Shown: piece by piece, positions 1-9,888 of the stretch
How positions within the stretch are numbered: position 1 is the stretch's first letter
Layout of the letters: the number at the start of each line of letters is the position of its first letter
Assembly: GCA_043228905.1 (NCBI GenBank)
Contig: JBHGNT010000018.1
Coordinates: 17,980,001 to 18,044,000, forward strand
Direction: 5' to 3'
Source of the DNA: Azolla caroliniana
Lineage: Eukaryota > Polypodiophyta
Length of the DNA stretch: 64,000 nucleotides
The notes under the pieces: model-generated
Told to the model about the DNA's origin: nothing
What the model saw: the letters and a program-made list of their open reading frames with translations, nothing else
The model's database searches: none
Program-made: the position numbers and the translations under genes

Positions 1-2
1 AC

Positions 3-3000
3 TTCTCATCCTACACAGCCGGTGAGCATGGCTGTGTTCGGATGGGAAATGAAGGTACGTGCCGGATTGCCGGCATAGGTGACGTGTGGTTGACAACCCC
101 GACTGGATGCAAAATGCTGCTGAAGGATGTCCGACACGTTCCGGAGGTTCGATTGAACCTGATTTCGGCCGGGAGGCTAGACGATGAAGGCTACACATGT
201 AGCATCCGGAACGGCGTAATGAAGTTCAGCAAGGGGAGCCTGATAGTGGCTCGGGCCCGGAAAGACAACACACTGTACCTGATGAATGCCCGGTTATGTC
301 CGGAAGAGTTGAATGTGGCAGCCGACACTGCCGGTGAGCTGTGGCACAAAAGACTGTGCCACATGAGTGAGAAGGGGATGAAGAGGCTTGCAGAAGACAA
401 CCTCATCCCAGTGAAGCATGTGCACCTGGAGAAGTGCACCGATTGCCTGGCCGGTAAGCAGAACCAAACCTCCTTCCACTCAAGGCCACCGACGAGACGT
501 AGCGCACCATTGGAGTTGGTGCACACTGACGTGTGTCAGGTAGAGACGAAGTCACATGGCGGAGCCCAGTACTTCGTAACATTCATCGATGATCATAGCC
601 GAAAACTGTGGACGGCACCGATGAAGACAAAGGACCAAGTGTTGTGCGTCTTCAAAGAACTCCACGCGAGAGTGGAAAGGGAATCCGGCAAGAAGCTGAA
701 AGCGATACGAGCGGATAACGGAGGGGAATACCGAGGGCAGTTCCAGGAGTACTGTCGCTCGAAGGGAATCCGACTCGAGTTTACTGTGCCGAAGACGCCG
801 GAACTGAACGGGCTGGCCGAGAGGATGAACCGGACCATAATGGAGAGGGTCCGGAGTATGCTGGCGCATGCGAAATTACCCAAGGGATTTTGGGCTGAGG
901 CAATGTCGACGGCGACATATGTGATAAACCGATCACCCTCAGTACCTTTGGACGGAGACACGCCGCAGAGAGTGTGGACCGGTAGGGAAGTATCTTACCG
1001 GCATCTGAAGGTGTTCGGGTGTCTCGCATACGTGCATGTGGCAAAGGACCGGAGAGGAAAGCTAGATCCAAAGACCCGGCCATGCATATTCCTCGGTTAC
1101 GGCGACGACGAGTTCGGCTACCGAGTATGGGACCCGGTTGACAAGAAGATATTCCGGAGTCGCGATATCATCTTCATGGAGAACAAGACACTCGCCGACT
1201 GGGAGTCGGAGAAGAAGATGAAGAGCTCCAAGTCGACCGGTGAGGATCAACTCTACGAGGAGCAGTCCCGACCGGCAAGGGACCGGTTAGCACTCGAGGA
1301 TCCGGCCGAAGACGGTGAAGAAACAGAACCGGCCGAAGAAGATGAAAATGATACCGGAACCGGCCCCGATCCCGAAATGGATTCGGATGAAGAAGAAGAA
1401 TCGGAAGAACCGGTTACCGAAGCTCCGGAACGGAGATATCCTCTAAGAGAGAGAAGGGCCCCCCGGAGATTTCCGGAACCAGAGCACGTGCTGCTAACCG
1501 ACGAGGGGGAGCCAGAGAGCTTTGAAGAAGCAAAACATGACACCCAGAGCCGCAGGTGGTTGAGTGCCATGCAGGACGAGATGGATTCCCTGCATGAGAA
1601 CCATACATATGAACTTGTGGAGTTGCCGAAAGGAAAGCGGGCACTTCGAAACAAGTGGGTGTTCAAGCTGAAACCGGGAGATGCCGGAAACCCCCCGAGA
1701 TACAAAGCCAGGATCGTGGTGAAGGGGTTTCAGCAGAAGAAGGGCGTCGACTTCGACGAGATATTTGCCCCGGTAGTGAAGATGACCTCCATCCGGACGG
1801 TGCTGAGCATAGCGGCAAGCATGGACCTCGAGGTAGAACAGATGGACGTGAAGACGGCATTCCTTCACGGTGACCTCGATGAAGAGATCTACATGCAGCA
1901 ACCGGAAGGATTCGAGAAGAAAGGGAAGGAGCACCTGGTATGCCGGTTGAAGAAGAGCCTCTACGGACTGAAGCAGGCCCCCCGGCAGTGGTACCGGAAG
2001 TTCGACTCCTTCATGACCGACGAAGGGTACCTCAAAACGCAGTCCGACCACTGCGTGTTTGTGAAGAAGTTCGAAGGAGGAGACTTTCTAATACTCCTCC
2101 TGTACGTGGACGACATGTTGATCGTCGGACGGGACCAGGTCAAGATACGGATGCTGAAGAAGGCTCTTCACCGAACCTTCTCAATGAAGGACCTGGGTCC
2201 GGCGAGGCAAATACTAGGGATGCACATCATCCGGGACCGGAAGAAGAAGCAGTTGTGGCTGTCACAGGAGAAGTACGTGACGAAGGTGCTTCACCGGTTC
2301 AACATGTCGGAAGCAAGACCGGTCGGATCGACACTCCCGGCAAACTGCAAGCTGTCCAGCAAGCAAAGTCCCAAGACAAAGGCTGAAAAGGAGGATATGA
2401 TGAAAGTGCCGTATGCCTCAGCCGTCAGGAGCTTGATGTACGCCATGGTGTGTACGAGACCGGACATCGGATATGCAGTCGGAGTGGTGAGCCGGTACAT
2501 GAGCAATCCCGGCAAAGAGCATTGGAACGCGGTCAAGTGGATACTCCGATACCTGAAGGGCACGGCAAACGTGTGCCTCCGATTCGGCTCCGGTAAGCCC
2601 GAACTCGACGGCTTCACCGATTCGGATATGTCGGCTGATGCAGATACCAGCCGGTCCACATCAGGGTATGTGATGACGTATGCAGGGGGAGCTGTTTCAT
2701 GGCAGTCGAGGCTGCAGAAGACGGTTGCGTTGTCAACCACGGAGGCGGAGTACATGGCGGCTGTAGAAGCCGGCAAGGAAATAATATGGATGAAGGACTT
2801 CATTAGAGAGCTCGGTATCCGGCAGGAGGAGTACCGACTCTACTGCGACAGTCAGAGTGCAATCCACCTTGCGAAGAACGCGGCCTATCACTCCCGGACG
2901 AAGCACATCCAGCGAAGATATCACTGGATCCGGGAAAGGATAGAAGACAAGGAGTTCGTGCTGACAAAGATCCACACGGACGAGAACGGGTCGGATATGC

Positions 3001-3080
3001 TGACCAAGGTCCTCACACCCGACAAGCTGGAAGCATGCCGGAAGAGGATCGGACTGGAAAGACATCCCATGCCGAAGTGA
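3..3080 (+). CDS. copia gag-pol polyprotein, 5'-truncated by the window edge
   Basis: The frame is open from base 3, so the first ATG at 42 is not a real start. In order I see: the end of the protease region; a GAG-pre-integrase zinc site (WHKRLCH ... CTDC, about residues 100-135 counted from the ATG at 42); an integrase core with the three acidic positions in HTDVC, ADNGGEY and GLAERMNRT; an acidic, low-complexity linker; the RT domain (KWVFKLK, FAPVVKMTSIR, QMDVKTAFLHG, catalytic YVDDM); and RNase H (FTDSDMSADADT, STTEAEYMA, YCDSQSAIHL) ending in DMLTK. The stop codon is at 3078-3080, directly before the polypurine tract. All catalytic motifs look intact, so the protein may still be functional. 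This is element machinery, not a host gene. Confidence 0.96.
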   Translation, partial: FSSYTAGEHGCVRMGNEGTCRIAGIGDVWLTTPTGCKMLLKDVRHVPEVRLNLISAGRLDDEGYTCSIRNGVMKFSKGSLIVARARKDNTLYLMNARLCPEELNVAADTAGELWHKRLCHMSEKGMKRLAEDNLIPVKHVHLEKCTDCLAGKQNQTSFHSRPPTRRSAPLELVHTDVCQVETKSHGGAQYFVTFIDDHSRKLWTAPMKTKDQVLCVFKELHARVERESGKKLKAIRADNGGEYRGQFQEYCRSKGIRLEFTVPKTPELNGLAERMNRTIMERVRSMLAHAKLPKGFWAEAMSTATYVINRSPSVPLDGDTPQRVWTGREVSYRHLKVFGCLAYVHVAKDRRGKLDPKTRPCIFLGYGDDEFGYRVWDPVDKKIFRSRDIIFMENKTLADWESEKKMKSSKSTGEDQLYEEQSRPARDRLALEDPAEDGEETEPAEEDENDTGTGPDPEMDSDEEEESEEPVTEAPERRYPLRERRAPRRFPEPEHVLLTDEGEPESFEEAKHDTQSRRWLSAMQDEMDSLHENHTYELVELPKGKRALRNKWVFKLKPGDAGNPPRYKARIVVKGFQQKKGVDFDEIFAPVVKMTSIRTVLSIAASMDLEVEQMDVKTAFLHGDLDEEIYMQQPEGFEKKGKEHLVCRLKKSLYGLKQAPRQWYRKFDSFMTDEGYLKTQSDHCVFVKKFEGGDFLILLLYVDDMLIVGRDQVKIRMLKKALHRTFSMKDLGPARQILGMHIIRDRKKKQLWLSQEKYVTKVLHRFNMSEARPVGSTLPANCKLSSKQSPKTKAEKEDMMKVPYASAVRSLMYAMVCTRPDIGYAVGVVSRYMSNPGKEHWNAVKWILRYLKGTANVCLRFGSGKPELDGFTDSDMSADADTSRSTSGYVMTYAGGAVSWQSRLQKTVALSTTEAEYMAAVEAGKEIIWMKDFIRELGIRQEEYRLYCDSQSAIHLAKNAAYHSRTKHIQRRYHWIRERIEDKEFVLTKIHTDENGSDMLTKVLTPDKLEACRKRIGLERHPMPK

Positions 3081-3090
3081 AGGGGGAGTT
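3075..3090 (+). other. polypurine tract of the copia element
   Basis: A purine-rich stretch containing AAGGGGGAG lies between the pol stop codon and the TG that opens the 3' LTR. This is the expected site and composition for the plus-strand primer of an LTR retrotransposon. Confidence 0.85.
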
Positions 3091-3687
3091 TGTTGGGATT
3101 TCGGTCCCTTCGGATGGGATGGTCGGATGTCGGAGACGAATGCCGACAAGCCCGGTTTCGGTTTCGGATCCGGATGACGGAGACCCCGGCTTCGGTGCCG
3201 GATGACGAATGTACCCGGAGAGCGATTCGGATGCAGGGACATATCCGTAATATGTTCGCTATGGGCCCCTGAGGCTATAGTTGTAAATAGCCCAAAGTCA
3301 TATAAGTATAAATATGACTTAGGGCAAACTGTTTTATTGTTGCTCATCATTTTTCTGTTTTTCCACTCAAGAGAGTGAAGAGGGAGCAGCCGTGAGAGAG
3401 AGAGCGTGAGAGAGGAAGAGGACGACGCCTCTGTGTATTTCCGCCGCCTGTGGCGAGGACAGCGAGCTCAAGGTCGTCGCCTTGCAGCTCGCCATTGTAT
3501 ACTTCTCTTTGTATAGTGTTGGCTTGGAGTCTTGTACTCCCGTGGTTTTTCCCGTATAGGGTTTTCCACGTTAATCACTGTGTATTCGTGTGTTTCTCTC
3601 TGTGGTTCCTATTTTCTGCTGCATTGATTCGCGATTACTCGGTTGTGGCCGAGGGGGGAAGGTGAATCGAAGCGTCGATTCCCATCA
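3091..3687 (+). repeat. 3' LTR of the copia element (about 597 bp)
   Basis: The LTR begins TGTTGGGA right after the polypurine tract and ends TCCCATCA. The two ends form an imperfect inverted repeat (TGTTGGGA against TGATGGGA). A TATA-like stretch (TATAAGTATAAATATG) starts near 3301 and is followed by a purine-rich, CT-rich presumed leader. The 3' boundary is set independently by the antisense LINE reverse transcriptase frame, which resumes at 3688. The expected target duplication would be the next five bases, AAAAC; the partner copy lies outside the window. Confidence 0.85.
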
Positions 3688-3935
3688 AAACTAGTCCAAT
3701 TATTTCCCCGCATGTTGCCAACTCATGCATATTCACCAAAATTGGGTGTGTGTCAATTGCAAATAATAATGGACTCAATGGGCGTCCTTGTCTAAGTGAC
3801 TTTGTCAATGGTATTGCCTTAGTAACTTCACCATTTAACATAATGTGTGACATTGCACTTAACCCAACCTCAAAGAGAGTCAGGACATCCTTTCACCCAA
3901 ACCCACATGAGACATAAGTTGAGTAATAAAATACT
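3688..3935 (-). pseudogene. LINE reverse transcriptase fragment, interrupted by the copia insertion
   Basis: Read on the minus strand from about 3935, the translation runs through a GFG-like segment, then MLNGEVTKAIPLTKSLRQG and PLSPLLFAI, and ends in GEIIGLVL at 3688. This is the conserved RT block of plant non-LTR elements (vRQGcPLSPlLFai). There is an internal stop near 3890 and no intact flanking domain. The fragment stops exactly at the LTR end, so the copia element landed in it. Beyond about 3940 I see no further LINE similarity. Confidence 0.75.
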
Positions 3936-6900
3936 ATAATATAAGAGAAGGCCAAGGTGTTGAGATTGCCTAATGGCTTATGCGGTAAAAGGTTAATTGG
4001 TTGAATCCTATTGTAATTGTGTGATAATTGGTATCAATGGAGGCAAATATGACATTGATATTAACACGTTGAGGGGAAACAATGATGAGGTTACCACTAT
4101 TGGCCTTGAGGGAGGAATAATGTGATAATAGTTCTTATAAGGGTTCATTATATAAGTTCGTAGTATGAAACAACATTAAGGTAAAAGGAGTGCATGCACT
4201 AAAAAAATGGTCCAACTATCATCATCTTCGCCCAAAGACTTGACATCAATACACCACAAATTTGTTCCTTGTTAAGTATTAGCTAGACACTTACTTTGAG
4301 GACCTTGTTTGATGATGCCAATGTTACCCCAAAGTAACAAGGGGGGAACTTCTAAACCTTAGAGAAAAGCCTTGAGACAAATATGTGAATACCCAAATGT
4401 AAAAGACATATAGAAGCCAAAGTATAAGGGTTTGTTAAATTGTCATAGTACATTGTCGTGATGTGGCACATACAAAGGGAGATAAGCGACTAAAAGTCAA
4501 GTTTTGCAATAGGTCAAGATTATGGACGAAGAGAACCCAAAAAGAAAAAGAGAGGAGATGAGATTAAATCAACCACCAAACATGATTGTTATAGTATATA
4601 AGCCATCTACTCGAGCAAATGGCTAGCCCCAAAGGAAGAGATGTTTATGAGCTCATTCTCAAGATATTGCCACTTACACCAACAATATCAACTAATTGGA
4701 TACCACATAAGACATCCAACCTTAGTGAGATTTGGCATCAACACCTTTCTATCCCCAATACATAATGAAACCACTCTATCTTGCCTATCATATGACCTTT
4801 AATTTCATATCGAGACCCTTTTAGCTATGTGCATTGTAGTCACGAGTTTCATGAATGATGATTATTACTTTAAGTGAAGTGGGTTACGAGGCAATAGAAA
4901 AGTGAGGATAAACTATATTTGAAGTGAAGACAAAGCTAGACCTTCCATTGTGAGATAACAAATATTTTGTTACTTCAACTATCTGATCTTTTGCACGGGG
5001 AGTAGAGCAACTTAATGTGTGATTAATGCATCGTCTCTCAATAGGCCTGTAATCCATTGTAAAGATGTTGGGTCCTACTAATATATTCATCTCCCATTTC
5101 ATATCTATATTCTATTATGTGTGATTACCGAATGCCTATGTTGATTTGACATTATATTGCAAGCTAAATGCATCCAAAATCTTAGCACCATTAAATATGA
5201 CTCTTTACCATCTACGTGTGTAGCTTATTTACATGTCATGCCAATGTAGCACAAGTTGTGTGTGAGTATGAATCCCTCTTTCTTGGAAGAGAAATTGCAA
5301 GGAATTAATGACAAATTGGTTGCCCATCATAAATCTCGTTTTCTAAAATAGATTTAATCTCGTAAATGATGTTGTCAACTAACTTTCATCTTAAAATGGA
5401 AAAGTAACGTTGGGATGCTAACAAACTAGTTGTCCATATTTTCATTGTAGGAGATTTTGTTACTTGATACAACAATACCTCACCTAACTCAGAAAATTTA
5501 AACCTTTGGATTGACATTCCTATGACAAACCTCACAGGCTTTCTTTTTTAGTTTTGGACTCAAGGGAAATCATTGTAGCACACCACCTTCACTCACAATA
5601 TGTAGTCATAACCATTTTGTACAATTACAACATTTCGACAAAAATGAACTCAAGGTTTTTCTATTTTAAGTGTTCTGGTTGTAATACAATGCTAGCACAA
5701 TCAAGTTAGTTAAAGACGAGGAGTATCGTTGTTCATGCATTGTTTGCATGATGAAACATTATGACAAAGCATATTGTACTAAAATAATATTGAAATATGA
5801 AATAATAAAATCACCCAACCTCATCATTCTCTAATTAAAGCTATAAGGTTGTTCGTTAAAAATGTGTATTTGGTAAAGGAAACAAATTAGATTTTTAGGA
5901 GCTATATTTAATAGTATTATAAAACTATTTTTAGAAGATTATGGAAGATATGATCCCTTAGTTGGTGGTATGTATATCATAGATTCATACTTATATAACT
6001 TCCAAATCTTTGGCCAAAGTTTATGGGTCAGAGTACATACTATAAGCAAGAAATGATTCTCTCGTGACTTGAGTCAAACTTAAAGAGGTGCATCACAAGC
6101 ATGCCAAGTAAGGTGACAAAATTTTCAATGTCGGAACATGGATGACTATCGTGTATATATATATATATATATTTGTGTGTATGGGTGTGTGTGCGCATAA
6201 GACTTTCTAATTTGGATTAATGTATTTATATGTAGATCCCGAGTTTAGTGTATGTGTAGTTGAAAATACGTTGGTAGGCATTACAGATGATAATGACGAG
6301 GAAACATGTCGACTACTCATATGAGTATAATATATATTGACACGTCTCACAAAAAGTTACCTCTCGAGTATAATAGATTTTTTTGTAAATGTATGCAAAG
6401 CCGTTATATATGACATTTTGGAGTGAAATTTTAGGACTAACACTTAAAATAACTTCAGTGCAACTTTGTTTATAATTTGAGGGGATGTGGAAATTCCTTA
6501 TCTGTGGCTCTTTAGGGATGAGATCGCTTAATCAATGGCTTCATACATCACATACATTTGAACGGAAAGTTATGATACATATTGTAGTTAAAAACTCTAG
6601 CTAGTGGAATTCCGAGTGGGTAGTTTTAAACTGGTTCAATTATTCAAAATATTGTTTTACTCACAAATTTATCTTAGTCATAAGGTGAAGACCAATGTTC
6701 AAGTATAACAATGATCAACCTTTTATCAAACGTCTCTCATCCTAGAGCCAACTTGAAAGATTCAAATTTATCATGAGACAGTGAAGATATTTGAAACACA
6801 TGTGTGTTCAATGTTACCGTCTTGAATTTGCACGTGGACATAATGAAGATAAGTTAAAAAAATGCACTTCTTTCATGAAAGAATATATATGACTCTATGA

Positions 6901-8584
6901 AAATTTCAAATTGATATTTACAACGAGGCCCTTGTTGGGCTTATTTGTTTAACTGCTTTAAACCTTCTAAACGGTTTGGATTATGTTTCACTCGATAGTG
7001 TCCACATGTTTTGCATATTTATTGCCCAATATGTTGTTTTTAAGTTTATAGAAGAAAACAATCAAATGGTGGATTTTCAGTCATCACATCGTCAATTCGA
7101 ATCACAAAATCTAACAAGTCGTATGAAGTTCAATTATCCATTAAAACACTCCTAAGGTTTGAGTACATATGAGACATCACATCTCTCTTTCCATTTCCTA
7201 CCAATGCAAATATATAGGGGTAGACCATGTAACAACTTGGCTAAGAATTTGCTTAAAGTCACAAAATTGTCATGTATGGCAAAGGTAACACAATGCAGAA
7301 TAGATTGCTTGATTGTATGTAGTATATGCATATGTCTTCCTCTGATGTGTTTGAAAGATTATATCAATTGTATCAGAGCGGTCAACGGGTTGCAAAGTGA
7401 CATCAACATGTTAAAGCTTACTGACATCATTGTTTACATTGTAATTTGTGACATAGATAAGGTGAAGGTTTTAATTTAAAACACATTCTTACTAGTTGTG
7501 ATATATATCAAAAAACAAGAAAAGTTTAGTTAAAAAAAGAGGCAAGTGCCACTTTATCATAAAGGATGGGATGATGCGCGTGCAATTTGTTTGTGTTACT
7601 TAGAGAGCACCATTTTAGAGCTTTTCATATAATACAAACTCGCCGAATCAACTTAATTTAGGTTTGAATGGTCCCCTCTCATCCAATCATCTCATGAGTT
7701 ACGTTCTCTTAAAACAAACACAATTGGCACACATATTCATCCTAGGCGTCCACACCTTACATTGACTTAATCAACTCGCATAAGTTTGAGATTAGTCTTG
7801 TTGAGAATCTAGTTTGTTTTTTTTTGTCATTGTACACGTTTGTCTAGAAAGGAAAAAATGGACCAAATTGGTTTAAAAGCTATGATTCAAATAATGTATG
7901 TATGTATGTATGTATGTATGTATGTATTGGTCAAACATTTGCCAACTTTTCCATGCTTGGATGCGTTTTTTGCCCAACTAACACTAACCCTCTACACGGA
8001 TCAAATTTGACCATGTGGGCTCGCAATGTGTCGTGCCATTTGTGTGTACCAACCTTGTCAATAATTTAATATACACACACGTAATCAAAATGCGCTATTT
8101 TTACACATTCACATTACTCGAATGTATTCAAATAAATAAGCAAATATATGATTAAGGCCTACGGGAAGGCATGTGGGGATGGGGCTGAGAACGCAACGAG
8201 GATGGAACTTTAGGCTCACGTAAAGTTAGCTCTTGTAAATATTGGTCCTAGTGCATGTCACTGGCAAGGAAATCAAACGCATGGTTCATGGTCACACGCT
8301 TAATATCTTTGGGCCAGACTCGTGGGTGCCATGAAATTTGATGAGTTCGTTAGAGGGGGATATATCGAGGATTGGATAATTTCATGTGTATTCGATCACG
8401 TCTTGACTTGCTTTACGAGAGGTGGTGATATCGATACTTCCTCGTGGAGTCAATGGTGATATGTCTTATTTCAATGGGCCCATCCGGCCTTGTGACCACG
8501 GCTTTTACCGGGCAGACGCTTGTGAAATGTGTTGACCGGACCGAAGAACCCGACAACAGCTTCCGAAACCAAATCAAGATCAAA
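3936..8584. other. AT-rich intergenic spacer, no supportable gene
   Basis: There is no exon-like coding on either strand; the few short open frames show no domain I recognise and no splice-supported extensions. Simple repeats include a (TA) run near 6152-6172, followed by a GT-rich stretch, and a (TATG) run at 7894-7926. The rest looks like long-decayed repeat DNA. Confidence 0.6.
7894..7926. repeat. (TATG)n microsatellite
   Basis: About eight perfect tetranucleotide units. The same motif dominates the much larger satellite at 28.7-29.06 kb. Confidence 0.95.
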
Positions 8585-9370
8585 TTAGACACACACACAC
8601 AACTCTGACAAAAAAAATCAAACCAGAAGAAAAGAGATAAGATTGAAAAAACAAGAATTCTAAAAACAGAAAAGAGAGAAAAAAGCAAACAAAAAATCAA
8701 AAACGCAAAATAAGAATGAAAAACAAGAATAAGAATAAAAAGAAAAAGAGAAAGAAATAAGAAAAGGGAATAACAAAAATAAAAACAAAAACGAAAACGA
8801 AAAGAAAAAAATACAATTAAAACAGAAAACAGAAAACAAAAATACAAATAAGAGGAAAAACAAGAACAAATAAATAAATAAATAAATAAAACAAAAACAA
8901 AAATACAAATACAAATAAGAGGAAAAACAAGAACAAAAAACAAAAATAAAAATAAAAATACAAATACAGATACAAATAAGAGGAAAAACAAGAACAAAAA
9001 ACAAAAATAAAAATAAAAATACAAATACAGATACAAATAAGAGGAAAAACAAGAACAAAAAACAAAAATAAAAATAAAAATGCAAATACAGATACAAATA
9101 AGAGGAAAAACAAGAACAAAATTAAAAAGAAAAAAGAAAAAAAGAAAAAAAAACAATTCAAAATAAAATATAATTAAAAAATGAAATTAATAAAAATAAA
9201 GTAAAATAAAACTAAAAATAAAAATAAAACTAAAAAAAATAAAAATAAAAAAAATAAAATAAAAAAAAACTAAAAAAAAAAAAAAAAGAAATAAAAAAAT
9301 AAATAAAAACTAAAAAATAATAAATAATAAAAAATAATAAAAAATAAAATAAATAAAATAAGAAAATGAA
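8585..9370. repeat. A-rich low-complexity tract with a 61-bp minisatellite
   Basis: For nearly 800 bp the plus strand is mostly A with scattered C, G and T (AAATA, AAACA and AAGA words). Inside it, a unit containing AGAGGAAAAACAAGAAC recurs at 8851, 8918, 8979, 9040 and 9101, spacings 67, 61, 61 and 61. The later units are almost identical. Long Phe/Tyr-rich open frames on the minus strand are composition artefacts. The tract lies roughly 500-1,300 bp upstream of the LHT start codon. Confidence 0.9.
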
Positions 9371-9423
9371 AATAGCCTTTATCCCTGTATCTCTCTGTCT
9401 CTTTATCTCTCTATCACTCTGAA

Positions 9424-9512
<89 letters not shown>

Positions 9513-9546
9513 GACAGACATGTGGGGGGGGTGGGGGGGGGGGGGG
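9424..9546. repeat. (CT)n-(CA)n-(G)n compound microsatellite
   Basis: A CT run (9424-9446) passes into a CA run (to about 9502), then a near-pure G run (about 9524-9546, one interrupting T). This compound tract is in the upstream region of the LHT gene. Confidence 0.93.
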
Positions 9547-9888
9547 TTTCTCCCTTAAAAGCTCTGGCTTTTCCTCCCCTGTTTCTCATCTCGAGCGTTT
9601 TCTCCATCGCTCTTTCCTTTCTCATCCGTTCCCTCTCTGTACTTTCCGCCCATTCAATTTGTCCTTCCCCCCCCCCCCCCCCCCCATCCCCATCCTTTTC
9701 TTTTTTAAGTCTGGATAGACGACAGAAGCCCTTTCCCTACTCTACATTAATCGCCTTCTCCTTCCCCTTAATTCTTCCTCTCCCCTTCACCTCCTTTGAT
9801 TGATTTCCTTTTTTTTAAAATTTTTTTTTTAATTTTTTAAGTTTTCTTCTCGCCCCCATATATTGCGCGCAATCGCTCCCCGACAGAC
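9547..9888 (+). promoter_or_regulatory. pyrimidine-rich upstream region / probable 5' leader of the LHT gene
   Basis: This CT-rich stretch (including a run of 19 C at 9667-9685) leads directly to the LHT ATG. Pyrimidine-rich leaders are common in plant promoters. I cannot place the transcription start; no convincing TATA box stands out, apart from ATATATTG near 9858, which is too close to the ATG to be sure. Confidence 0.45.

Larger units (their letters stand above)
1..3687 (+). mobile_element. Ty1/copia LTR retrotransposon, 3' portion
   Basis: The window opens inside the pol frame of a copia-type element. It runs through integrase, reverse transcriptase and RNase H to a polypurine tract and a 3' LTR. 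The domain order (integrase before RT) defines the Ty1/copia superfamily. The frame is uninterrupted for more than 1,000 codons, so the insertion is probably young. Base composition differs sharply from the surroundings: this stretch is rich in CCGG and CG, whereas the flank beyond 3.7 kb is AT-rich and CpG-poor. The 5' LTR, primer site and gag lie outside the window. The element sits inside an older LINE fragment on the opposite strand, whose frame resumes at 3688. Confidence 0.96.

Noticed and set aside
191-2803. Antisense frames of up to about 185 codons across the copia element
   Set aside because: Shadows of the GC-rich pol frame; none has a recognisable domain.
3635-3687. Extension of the LINE reading frame into the copia LTR
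   Set aside because: The frame stays open by chance across the insertion boundary; RT similarity ends at 3688.
8413-9161. Long minus-strand open frames (up to about 247 codons) rich in Phe, Tyr, Cys and Leu
   Set aside because: They translate the A-rich tract and 61-bp minisatellite. Composition and period explain them, and there are no introns, domains or start context.
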